DNA from: Perkinsus olseni
Taxonomy: Eukaryota; Perkinsozoa; Perkinsida; Perkinsidae
DNA: 64,000 nucleotides
Direction: 5' to 3'
Assembly (NCBI GenBank): GCA_013115135.1
Contig: JABANP010000022.1
Coordinates: forward strand, 221,941-285,940
Part shown: in pieces, positions 1-10,209 of the stretch
How positions within the stretch are numbered: position 1 is the first letter of the stretch
Layout of the letters: every line of letters starts with the position of its first letter
Program-made: the position numbers and the translations under genes
Notes under the pieces: generated by a model
What the model was told of the DNA's origin: nothing
The model's database searches: none
Seen by the model: the letters and a program-made list of their open reading frames with translations, nothing else

Positions 1-1724
1 TCTTAACTAGACAACTTAGATCATTGGTTAGAGAGCTACATCATTCCTTAGGGATCGACGATCCTTGGAAGTAGTCCAATGAGATCGTTAAGTCGATAGA
101 TCTAATTAAGGTTTTGTTGTACTATCGACGCTAGATATGCGTGCACTTTAGCTATTAGCGTGATCTATATCATTGTAGTAGCATCTAGACCAAGATTGCA
201 TCATTCCCGAACGTTATGCTCTATCACTATTATTCCTATGTGTTGCTCCTTGCCATCTGTGCTTAGCGCGTTGATATCGATCGTGCGATCTATTTTGTCC
301 CTCTAGCCCCACGTCACAAGGGCCGATGATCGACCGCTCTTTCGCGCGTATCGTATTTATCGGCTTTATCGTGTAAGCTGACGTCTTGTAGTAACAGTCA
401 TATATTCCTTGTATCTTCCCTCACAGCGTCTATGTCCTCCGCTCTAGTGGATATCGCTGACGACGCAATATCGGCTGAATGAAGATATCGCTGAGATCTT
501 CTACAAGACCGGTCCCATCAATCTGATTCTGACGATATCCAAGTTGCTCAGTGGTATGAGAGTCTATGAGGCGATCGAGAATGGTATCTCTACGATTACC
601 TCTTCCTTCGAGATCAGCAACGACGGCCCCCAGCAGAGTTGATCTGTTTGGTATCTTTACATCCTCGTAGAGGCCAATCTTGCAGCGAAGATCACCATCT
701 TTCTCGTCATCAAGAGCCGAGGATTAAGGATCGAGATGAGTGAGGATCAGAGCTTCTATTTGTGTATCAATACTATCGGTGGGTATTGCCGCGCCGCCAC
801 TGTGAACGGCGGGAAAGCGGAGCGTATCTTTTTCCTTGCATCTATTTTCTATCGGCGCACTTTGTTATCGCGCGCGCCCACTATCGTCTGATATCATACA
901 GTTTCAGATCCTCGTTACGGATCGAAACTGCCGGGCGAAAGCCCTTTTAAGGTTAATCTGAGGCTGAATTCTGAGTACAATCGTAAGATTTATCTCTGAC
1001 TATCGTAGTCTGACTATCGTTGTCTGACTCACGTCTGATCTGGTTATCTTTGTAGCATCGTATCGCTACATCGTATCTGCAGTAATCGTATTGCATCTAA
1101 CAGTTATCTCTTGTCGCGCTGAGCTCGAGTATGGTGGGAACTAGACATTCAGACAAGTCTGGATTAGTATGTTTAGGAGATCGCGGTGAAGTCGTTCCTC
1201 AGGATCCTCGTAGGCATCCATCCGATCCATCCGGATCATCATCCGCCTTCGTATCTCCGCTACACCTAGAACATCACCCCGCTGAAGGCATCGTCTCAAG
1301 TCCTCACGGTTCTCAATCTGGTTTGCAAGTATCTGCTAGTCATCCCAGCCCTCTACTCACACGCTCACAGAACATGCACTTTGCAAGTCAGCTGTTAGTG
1401 CAAGTGCAGGAAAGGTATTTCGCAATAATTGGGAGAATCGAGGAATTAAGAGTGGTGAGTGAATGGGTTAGTTTTGTTTTGTGGATGAAAAGGTAGAGCA
1501 GAGGAAGAGGAGTAGAATGAGGGGTGGGACGCCTGCGATAGAGATTGGAAGAGAAAAGTTACGTTTGCTTAAAGTTGGGAGAAAGTGGGTGTTTGGAATG
1601 TGCGTTTTCTGGCAATTTGCAGGAGTGTTTGTGTGTCTAAAATAAATATATAGATGTCCTCTTTAAGCGAACGTGGATGACTTCAAGCTGACGCAGCATT
1701 GTAGAGTTACGTTAAAGAGTTGGT
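1..1724. other. Gene-poor left edge, no supported gene
   Basis: I see no protein family or RNA gene here. The first 1.1 kb is unusually rich in GATC and TATCG-like words. A 121-codon Ser/Pro/His-rich reading frame lies at 1131-1496 (+), but it has no recognisable motif and no flanking exons, so I do not call it a gene. The stretch at 420-720 is open in two overlapping frames and could be a worn-down coding remnant. Confidence 0.4.
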
Positions 1725-2205
1725 GGTGGCGGCCTCCTCGTCATACTGAAACGGTTAATGGTGGCGGCCTCCTTGTCATGCCCAAGCGGTAATGCGCTAA
1801 TGGTGGCGGCCTCCTTGTCATGCCCAAGCGGTAATGCGCTAATGGTGGCGGCCTCCTTGTCATGCCCAAGCGGTAATGCGCTAATGGTGGCGGCCTCCTT
1901 GTCATGCCCAAGCGGTAATGCGCTAATGGTGGCGGCCTCCTTGTCATGCCGAAACGGTTAATGGTGGCGGCCTCCTTGTCATGCCCAAGCGGTAATGCCG
2001 AGCGGTTAAGTGTTACTGGTGGCGGCCTCCTTGTCATGCCCAAGCGGTAATGCCGAGCGGTTAAGTGTTACTGGTGGCGGCCTCGTTGTCATGCCGGAGT
2101 GCTAATGCCGAGCGGTTAAGTGTTACTGGTGGCGGCCTCGTTGTCATGCCGAAGTGCTAATGCCGAGCGGTTAAGTGTTGATGGTGGCGGTCTTCTTTGA
2201 ACTGC
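1725..2205. repeat. Minisatellite of 42-bp then 55-bp units
   Basis: Ten full units and a decayed last one each begin with ggtggcggcctcc. They start at 1725, 1760, 1802, 1844, 1886, 1928, 1963, 2018, 2073, 2128 and 2183. Units two to five are exactly 42 bp, so the array is open in frame and gives a false 14-residue protein repeat. The last full units are 55 bp, because a block ending gagcggttaagtgttact replaces the short spacer. The core is constant while the spacer changes, which points to two expansion steps. No flanking exon supports translation. Confidence 0.9.
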
Positions 2206-2424
2206 TGAAGGAATGTGGAGTTAAATTGTAGCGACCTTCTCGCCCTCCTTGGATTTTGAATCTGTGGAAGCGGTGCCAGTAGCGTCCCTCTACGAAAGGA
2301 GGTTCCGTCGGCAATGGTGGACTCAGCGGGTTTGTAAAGGGTAAAGAGAGTTCGTGGATTTCACGCTACTTTCTCGCCGGGGGGACTTGATTGTTTGGAT
2401 ATGCGGGGGTTACCTCGATAAAGC

Positions 2425-2670
2425 ATGGTGTTCGAATTAGTTGCCACTGTCCTTGTTCAAGTTGCGTTGACAAGTACTATGTGCAAGGAGGAAAACACTG
2501 TAGAGTGCCTATTTAGGCTTAACCAGTGTTATCCCTGGGCATATCGTAAAAGCACGAGGGGTTTGCGGGTGACTGTCAAACCGAAACTGAACGTACGTGA
2601 GATTCAATCGCATTTAATGACAGTGTCTCATTCGCTGTCAACGACTCATGATGTGACGGTTAGCAACTAA
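2425..2670 (+). CDS. Possible small secreted protein, unrecognised
   Basis: An 81-codon frame begins with a hydrophobic stretch that could act as a signal peptide (residues 1-18, ending near TSTMC). It continues with three more cysteines and a basic middle. It lies between two tandem-repeat arrays and has no recognised domain or neighbouring exon. Chance occurrence is quite possible, so this is only a candidate. Confidence 0.2.
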   Translation: MVFELVATVLVQVALTSTMCKEENTVECLFRLNQCYPWAYRKSTRGLRVTVKPKLNVREIQSHLMTVSHSLSTTHDVTVSN

Positions 2671-3169
2671 TCTCGTGTCGCGCTCGTTCGTAATTCCTAC
2701 GAGTTGAGGATGACGATACGGCGTTATTGTCAACAACCCAATAACAATCAAATCCTGCTTAGGCGTCTTGAATCAAGCTTCCTTAGTATCATGTCGAATC
2801 CGCAGTCGAATCAGGGCGGTGGATTTCGCACGAACACGCGTGATATCGGGGGAAAAAATAAGTAATATCGGGATAAGGGGCAGGGCCACTGAGTGAATCT
2901 TCTGCACCAAACTCATGTATGGTATAATGGAGAGTCAGTTTCATTCTTCGGTTAAGCTGCCAAATGGTTTGTTCTTGAGTTGTCAATCTATAACGTTAGA
3001 TTGGTAATGTATGACCGTCTTTTTTACTATGATCCGCTCTATATGAAAAACTCAGTAGTTCTTGAGCAGTAGAAACCACGCTTATACTACCATGCCGTGG
3101 ATCACGATTCGCGAAGGAACACTAGAGGGCCTATAGTACTCGGTTGCGTCTACAACGTTGTGCTCGGAG

Positions 3170-4585
3170 AGTGCTCATCCCCAGGAGAGATCATTGCCAA
3201 TGGCAATTTGCCATCACATATCATCTCCAGGAGAGATCAGTGCCACCAAATATCATCGTCAGGAGGCATCATTGCCGGCAAATATCATCGCCAGGAGAGA
3301 TCATAGCCATCACATATCATCGCCAGGAGAGATCATAGCCATCACATATCATCCCCAGGAGAGAACATAGCCATCACATATCATAGCCAGGAGAGATCAT
3401 TCGCATCAAATATCATCGCCAGGAGAGATCATAGCCACCACATATCACCGCCAGGAGAGATCAGGGCAATCACATATCATCGTCAGGAGGCATCATTGCC
3501 GGCAAATATCATCGCCAGGAGAGATCATAGCCAGGACAAATCATAGCCAGCGTATATCATCCCCAGGAGAGATCATAGCCATCACATAGCATCGCCAGGA
3601 GAGATCAGTGCCACCAAATATCATCACCAGGACAGATCATTGCCATCAAATATCATCACCAGGACAAATCATAGCCAGCGTATATCATCCCCAGGAGAGA
3701 TCATTGCCTTCACATAGCATCGCCAGGAGAGATCAGTGCCACCAAATATCATCGCCAGGACAGATCATTGCCATCAAATATCATCGCCAGGACAAATCAT
3801 AGCCAGCGTATATCATCCCCAGGAGAGATCATTGCCATCACATATCATGGCCAGGAGAGATCAGTGCCACCAAATATCATCGCCAGGAGAGATCATAGCC
3901 AGGACATATCATAGCCAGGACAGATCATTGCCATCAAATATCATCGCCAGGAGATATCATGGCCATCACATATCATCGCCAGGAGAGATCAGGGCAATCA
4001 CATATCATCGCCAGGAGAGATCAGGGCAATCACATATCATCGTCAGGAGAGATCAGTGCCACCAAATATCATCGCCAGGAGAGACCATAGCCAGGACATG
4101 TCATCCCCAGGAGAGATCATAGCCATCACATATCATAGCCAGGAGAGATCATTCGCATCAAATATCATCGCCAGGAGAGATCATAGCCACCACATATCAC
4201 CGCCAGGAGAGATCAGGGCAATCACATATCATCGTCAGGAGGCATCATTGCCGGCAAATATCATCGCCAGGAGAGATCATAGCCAGGACAAATCATAGCC
4301 AGCGTATATCATCCCCAGGAGAGATCATGGCCATCACATAGCATCGCCAGGAGAGATCAGTGCCACCAAATATCATCGTCAGGAGGCATCATTGCCGGCA
4401 AATATCATCGTCAGGAGGCATCATTGCCGGCAAATATCATCGCCAGGAGAGATCATAGCCATCACATATCATCGCCAGGAGAGATCATAGCCATCACATA
4501 TCATCGCCAGGAGAGATCATAGCCATCACATATCATCCCCAGGAGAGAACATAGCCATCACATATCATAGCCAGGAGAGATGCCT
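3170..4585. repeat. Large minisatellite, 32-bp unit made of two 16-mers
   Basis: About 44 units of 32 bp run head to tail. Each unit is a pair of related 16-mers, ATCATCGCCAGGAGAG and ATCATAGCCATCACAT. Variant second halves include ATCATAGCCAGGACAA, ATCATAGCCAGCGTAT and forms with TGCCACCAAA, TGCCGGCAAA or GGGCAATCAC. Blocks of variants recur: the order seen near 3481-3570 returns near 4233-4322, 752 bp on, which is 47 sixteen-base steps. Because 32 is not a multiple of three, all frames give false open stretches. The array is followed by a degenerate GAGATGCCTTG-rich tail to about 4640. Confidence 0.95.
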
Positions 4586-5612
4586 TGTGCCATGACGAGA
4601 CGAGATGAGATGCCTTGACGAGTCGCCTTGTGCACCACGACGCGCCACAAATTATCTCGCGCGCCCTCAAACTCGATCTATCAGCGCTGTTACTTCTTGA
4701 GGGCAAACCCTAAGAATGCTGATTTCCGAGAAAATGGGATACACGCCACGATTGAATTGACGGAGCATTGAATTCAAGGAGTGGATCCAGTGGAATGGAT
4801 TCTCCCAGCCATAGCTAAATCCTAGTCGGTATTCCGTACTGGAAATAGACAATTGAGCTAGGAAATACGCGTCGAAATGGGTGACGCACGGTTCCCATAG
4901 TACTGTTGTGGTGCCCGGAGACGTAGCTATAATGACACGCATACCGACCGCCCGCAATCCTGTCCCCTCTTGTGTACGAGTAGACAAAGTCTTATCGTAT
5001 ACTTATTGCTTGGTACGTGTTCCGACCGTACTAGTGCTTGGTATCCGTATATATGCTGGTCCTTGAGCTGTTTGATAAGGTTTGGGCAATCTTCCCGCTT
5101 CTATAACCTTACACTGTGCCGGGCACAGTGTGCCCTTTCGCACGCAGCGTTCCTTGGGCGCCCGTCTGCCCCGACTCGCAGGGTGCTTGTGCGCTAGACT
5201 GTCCCAATCTACATGCTCCGGTCTCTCGAGGCAGCCTTGGTTCGGTAAATCCCCCGTGTTGGTGGAACTTTCAATGAGATAGGCGACCTCCAAAGCGCGT
5301 TGGTGCGAAATTGAGCAACAGGCGGTCAAAAAAGCTGTGCTAGAGGGGGAGTGGCTATGAGTCTCGATGAAAGAAGAATTCTTACTGGACAACGCGAATT
5401 GCGAGTAGGAAACCGGCCAGTGTCAAGTTGACACTGTCAACCAGGCCTCCCCAGCTTTAGCCCTGTGTAACCACGCGTGAATAGCTCTCCTGTAGTGCCC
5501 ATGCTCATTCCTGCGTCACACCTTGTGCTGCAACGCACATGGATCCCTTGGGCTGTTGCTTCACCTAGGCTAGCCTTTTCCCTCGACCCGTTACAGACTT
5601 GTCCTTCATTTC
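4586..5612. other. Spacer with two near-perfect palindromes, no supported gene
   Basis: Overlapping open frames on both strands (for example 5003-5392 on the minus strand, 129 codons) have no recognisable features. Two odd-centred perfect palindromes occur: 5111-5131 (10-bp arms ACACTGTGCC/GGCACAGTGT) and 5418-5436 (9-bp arms CAGTGTCAA/TTGACACTG). They could be binding sites or hairpins. The second lies about 180 bp upstream of the secreted-protein gene that starts at 5613. Confidence 0.4.
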
Positions 5613-7027
5613 ATGAAGCTTCTATTGTGCTTCCTATTCCTCCGCTTCGCTCTAGCAAGTCAGAAAGGTAATTGTCGTAGGAAGGTTCTCCGTCTACTGA
5701 GTGTCTTGCAGGGGGCGAGTCGAGTGAGAGCGCACCGTCGTCGTCTCAAGAAGGCGAATCGTGCTACCATACCAAGAAGGAGCCGAAGAAGATCTTCACG
5801 AAGGTGCGCAAACAGTCGCCCCATGGGTCCACTCGCGGCCCGTTTCAGGAGAAAGTTCATACGCATGCAGCCCTGGGCGGCAAACTCTGCACGCTTCGCC
5901 CAGAAGACCACCGTTTGAATTTCATCGCGGCTTTTATTCACAATGACAGTACCGTTACCCTGGATACGTCATCATGTCCTACGAAAGAGAACAACGATTT
6001 CAACCTCTGGTGAGTTCAAGCATCCACGGCACAGATTTTGTAGTCTGTGAGCTCAACGCTGAATGATAGCGTCGATGATTTTGCTGGCCTATTGGACCTT
6101 TTCCTCAGGAGATGCCCCGACAGCTGGTTACTCCGCCGAGTGCAGTCAAAGTGTATGATCCTTGATGTGAAGAACCTCCATAAGAGCGGGGGTATGGGGT
6201 TCAGAACTCTGAATTCTAATGCGCTCCCTGCGAAGTCGTTTGCGGACGTGAAGGTTCGGTCTGACAGCTCGGACAGTCTTGACGATCTCGATAATTCTTT
6301 ATCAAATTCATTAGAGTGGAGTCTGGGATCGCAGTCTGATGGCAGTTTGCCGCCTTCACGTGACTCCCCACCTGGCACCCCAGCCAGTGGTGATGAGATG
6401 GACGCGGCGGTGAACAAATTCATTGGCTACATGAGGAATCGAGGCCACCCGTCATCGCCTGCCACCTCACCGGCTGATGAGAGCGGTGGTGAGGTACCGA
6501 TGAGGGATACGGTGGATTTTGGTGGTGTGAAAATAAAGAAGGCAAAGGGGAAGGCGTCGAAGAGAAGCTCGTTGAACTCGTTCACTCACAGTCTGCCGCT
6601 GTTGGAGACGAATTACGATTGGGATGATGTCAGAGAGGCGGTTAAGAAGAAAATCTCTGCGCCAATACCCATCTCGCAGCCTGACGGGTTGATTGGGGAG
6701 TTCAAAAAGTTGAAGAAAGGAATTAAGAGGACGCGTTCTCACAGTCTGCCGAAGATTCTAGAAACCACAGAGAGGGCACACAAGCCTAGGCAGAAGGGTA
6801 GCGACCCGGAGAAGGACACTGCACAAGAGCCGGAGATCGAGTACTTGAAGATTGACCCGACGGAGGATGACGCCTGCACTTCTGTCTTCGTCTACCTTGA
6901 ATACGTCTTGAGGTGCCAGGTGCCATTGTACACGCAGGTGTTGGGACATCCGCAGATCGTCTCAGCGGAGGACACACCAGCCTACTTCCTGAGGTCCTTC
7001 TGTTACAGCATACTGTTGACGTCCTAA
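5613..7027 (+). CDS. Secreted protein, unrecognised, three exons
   Basis: CDS join(5613..5667, 5712..6009, 6052..7027), 442 aa. The start gives a clear signal peptide (MKLLLCFLFLRFALA), so the product should enter the secretory pathway. Exon 2 is rich in Ser, Lys and charged residues. Exon 3 is long: a Ser/Asp-rich stretch (about residues 165-225), a Lys-rich region with two similar short motifs (THSLPLLE and SHSLPKILE about 55 residues apart), and a hydrophobic C-terminal part. Introns are 44 and 42 bp and keep the frame across both junctions. The long frame also opens with GTG at 6047, but the splice at 6052 with the upstream signal-peptide exon explains it better. I recognise no domain. 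Such proteins are often lineage-specific in parasites, which is inference only. Confidence 0.7.
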
Positions 7028-8038
7028 GTGGCGGTAGGGATGGAGCAATCATCGCCATAAACATGGTGCTGTGATGTGATGATCGTAGTGTTATCAGCAG
7101 CCACAAGGATGTGCATGTTTTCGCTGTTGCCGTGTTGTGCTGCGGTGCCTCATGTGTTGCAGTGAGCTACGAGAGTGGTGGTGGCCAGACGATAGGCTAA
7201 AAGCTCGGAGATCCGACAGGGCCCTAGAGTGGCGAGGACGGCTAGATGTTGTCCACCCAGGCTAGGTGTTGTCAACCCGACACAAAACTGTAGAGATCAA
7301 TGACTCCGAGCGCTGACATCGTGGCTTCAACTACGGTGGACGATTGCAGACCCGAATAACTCCGGTCATCCAAGGTATCATGCTTTATTGGAGTGATACT
7401 GACAGAATATGTAAAGCCACAGGGTACGCAATGCTCTGGCCACCACCAACGTGTATCCTCCGTCCGTTACTAGCGGGCAAACGTCAAGAACGCCCCCAGC
7501 TCTAACAGGGGATAACAGTCTCTCTCAGGCCGTTCTCTCAGCTTCATTCGACCGCATCGCATGGCGCTCGATCGGCTGTCGGCCTTTGCTAGGAAACTTC
7601 GAGTCCTTCTTCACTCCTTTTGATGACTATTGGGACAGGACTGTGCCGTCACTGCGCGTATATATTCTCTTAGCTGTGATGGTAGACAGGAGTGCGTTTA
7701 CTCTAGCTCAACAGGCAAACTGCGATCCGAATGAAACCGATCATGTTTGCCCCAGGAGAGGCTCAGTGGTGACTCGGATGAGTAACATGGTTCTATAACG
7801 ACTAAAAACGCAGCAGCGTAATCCCAACGCGGGATGGACGAATTAGAGAAGTCAGGCCAAACGCACAGAGTTTGACCCGCGGCCAACAGGTAGCCAGGGC
7901 GATCGTCTCACTCGCCGAGAGGTAGTCGGTATCGAGACGGGAGCATGCAACACTACTAGTAGCAATCATTCAAAAGGGGAGAGAGGCTGATGCTCTCAAT
8001 GGGTATTTACGGGAAATGCATCATCATCAACATCATCA
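7028..8038. other. Intergenic region, one weak reading frame
   Basis: The interval separates the convergent secreted-protein gene (+) and the leucine-rich-repeat gene (-). A 115-codon frame at 7451-7798 (+) has a hydrophobic stretch but no family match. A short near-duplicate (ggctagatgttgt / ggctaggtgttgt) lies near 7230-7272. A CATCATCATCAACATCATC run lies at about 8019-8043. Confidence 0.4.
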
Positions 8039-9196
8039 TCATACAGTTGAGTCGGCTGGTGGCTGCTGCTTCTCCCTGGCGAAATTGAAGAGGTGAATGA
8101 GTGCACCCTTAGCACAAGTCTCCAAAGTGCAGGACCCACCACCAGTTCGGGCCCCACAGTATTCCCTACAACAAAACAGTCCAATCCGGAAGGCTCCCGC
8201 CAGGCCATACTCACCCAGGTTGGAATATAGATGACAGCAGTTCCTGCTCATGGTCGACTGAATTGTCGTCAACCCGCAGCCACAACGGTGGTCCCTCGAT
8301 GGCAGACCTAGACAAAGTCAGGGAAGGGTACATGATAACGATATCGCCCCGAAACATACGCTTCTCGAAGTCGTGAAGTTGTGGTAGCAGCGGCGAGGAT
8401 AGCCGATACTCCTTCGTCGCCCAGGTAGTTGCCGTTGAGATGGACCTCCGTGATCGGCTCCCTGCTAATGTCAAACAACCTCGCCAGCGTATCAGCGCAG
8501 CGCTCAGTGAGCTGATTGTAGGACGCTCGAAGCCTCCTAGGGAAAGCATGCAGCGCCCAATCATTCGACTATGAGTCTCACAGAATGGCAGCTCTCTTGT
8601 CGAGTTCCTCCACGATCCACACGAACTCCTCGTCAGTGAGGTCGTTCCGAGACAGGTCCAGATCCAGCAGCGGTGGAGATCCCCAAGCCTCTATGTGGGA
8701 ATCATTGAGCCACTTCAACCAGTGGCCTGTATCGATCGAGGTCTCCACGGCAGGTCGAGTCGGCAGCCTTACTGATAGCGACGAGCTTCCACTTGCCCTT
8801 CGTTCCCGCCCATACACCGGCCATCTCTATCCTCAGCTCACCCTCTCCAATCCATCTGACCCTGGTCGCCAGCTCAGGCTGGAGTGGGATGCTAAGACCT
8901 GGCGGGGTGAGCGGAGAGATCCGCACGAAGGGAATCGGTATCCACGGGAAGACATAGCCAGCCTGATGCCACTGGGAAGGATCAACGTATTGGTACCTAA
9001 CAGAGCCCTCCTCAGCTTGGCATGGAGAAGGCTCGTACTCCGGCGGTGGGTAGGGAGGAGGCCCCACAGGTGGCCCCACCATGCACTTGTGACGAGCATC
9101 ATACGACGCCGAGGTTGACGATGCATGCGAGGCGGCCGGGATGTACCTACAGAAGAGGCTCCTTACCTCTACAATCAGCCAGTCCACTAATTGCAC
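8039..9196 (-). CDS. Leucine-rich-repe protein (LRR, ribonuclease-inhibitor-like)
   Basis: Exons complement(8039..8165, 8215..8307, 8360..8536, 8582..8726, 8773..about 9196), all joined in frame by GT-AG introns of 45-52 bp. The N-terminal part is Pro/Tyr-rich. Two leucine-rich repeats follow: LLDLDLSRNDLTDEEF, then ITEVHLNGNYLGDEG, with the LxLxxNxLxDEG pattern of NLR/RNI-type repeats. A further repeat-like piece, PPLWLRVDDNSV, sits in the next exon. The C-terminus is Cys- and Lys-rich. Such repeats bind proteins; the partner is unknown. The 5' end is uncertain, and the frame at 9187-9927 may contribute more N-terminal exons. Confidence 0.75.
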
Positions 9197-9927
9197 CTCC
9201 CTTTGGGGGTTGGCGGCCCTTGCGAGACCTCCTGAGTTACGTCCGTATCGAGCCCATCTCCAACCTCGCTGATCAGGAGTTGCTCAGTCAACGCGTCCAC
9301 TTCAGTCAGCCTGGCGTGACACTCAGAAGGCTCGCCTTCTTCCAACGAGAGATCAGTACTAGGGGTTGGGGCATACCCTTCGTCCACTTTCGAGGGCCGT
9401 TCTCCATCCAATGCCCCTCTCGATCCTCTACTGGCCTCCGTTGTGTGACTTAGCTCAGTTGCAGCGTGCAAGCGCTCCCGTCTACGTTGCCGTCTGCGAG
9501 CTGCCCGACTCAGCTGCTTCGTGGGCACAGGGTCAACGCATTCATATAGCCCTGGCAAGTCCTCAGTCCCCACAGAGCGGTCTACTCGCGCAGGCAAACA
9601 GGCAACGGATGAGGTCGCGGGTTCGATCCCCGCACATGTCACACCAACAGCTTCCAAACCAACAGTTTTTCCTCTCTTCTTTGGGCGTGATACCCGCGGT
9701 CTGGGACACACAGCCGGAAGTTCAGCCGGCGTTGATCGGGCATCAACGGGAACCTCGCCAGTCGCCGACTGGACGAACATCCGCTGGACCGCCACTAGAC
9801 TAAGGCCAAGAATCGCCTCGGTCACTGCGAAGTCCAGACCGGCGATGACCGCTGTTAACAAGACAGATATTGCGAAGAGAGCAGCGAAGAAGCGCTCTAA
9901 TCCAATAATGGAGAGTAGGGTGGTCAT
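9187..9927 (-). CDS. Possible membrane-anchored N-terminal part of the LRR gene
   Basis: A 246-codon frame begins with two hydrophobic segments (about residues 1-30 and 35-50) and continues as a charged, low-complexity region. It overlaps the LRR gene's 5' end, so it could be that gene's first exon(s), but I could not find a splice that joins the two in frame. Its middle contains the phrase GIEPATS, a hallmark of reading through a tRNA T-arm in antisense, so part of this frame is probably not coding (see 9590-9650). Confidence 0.35.
   Translation of the reverse strand: MTTLLSIIGLERFFAALFAISVLLTAVIAGLDFAVTEAILGLSLVAVQRMFVQSATGEVPVDARSTPAELPAVCPRPRVSRPKKRGKTVGLEAVGVTCAGIEPATSSVACLPARVDRSVGTEDLPGLYECVDPVPTKQLSRAARRRQRRRERLHAATELSHTTEASRGSRGALDGERPSKVDEGYAPTPSTDLSLEEGEPSECHARLTEVDALTEQLLISEVGDGLDTDVTQEVSQGPPTPKGRCN
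9590..9650 (+). other. tRNA 3'-half-like element (T-arm and B box)
   Basis: The sequence GCGGGTTCGATCCCCGC (5-bp stem, TTCGATC loop) is a perfect T-arm with a consensus B box. It is preceded by GAGGTC, like a variable loop, and followed within 12 bases by CACCA. I could not fold an anticodon arm or a matching acceptor stem, so this is not an intact tRNA gene. A tRNA-derived fragment, SINE remnant or chance match are the options. Confidence 0.45.
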
Positions 9928-10209
9928 AGTAAAAGGGTAAAGAACAGGGCTGACAGTAAAAGCAGCAGCAGCAACCGGACAGATCTGCGCTGCGGCGAGA
10001 CAAACAGACGAGCGCGGAGGTGGTATACTGAGAACTCGAGAATAAACACATCTGATATGAAAAGATTCGATAAGATAACACGTTCACCAGGCATCCTCGA
10101 TACAAAGGCCAGTACACTCAACAGCAGCAGTACTGAGCTTGCCACCTTGCGGCAGCGTCCCAGCGGACAGGTCGCTACAGACAACAACAAAAGAAAGAGG
10201 GGGGAAAAA

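Noticed and set aside
1741..2043. Repeat proteins of 14-residue units on both strands
   Set aside because: They only reflect the 42-bp unit length; there is no start context, flanking exon or continuation into the 55-bp part.
3097..4298. Overlapping open frames through the 32-bp array with His/Gln-rich repeats
   Set aside because: They arise because the repeat has few stops; the same repeat is read in three frames, so no frame is favoured.
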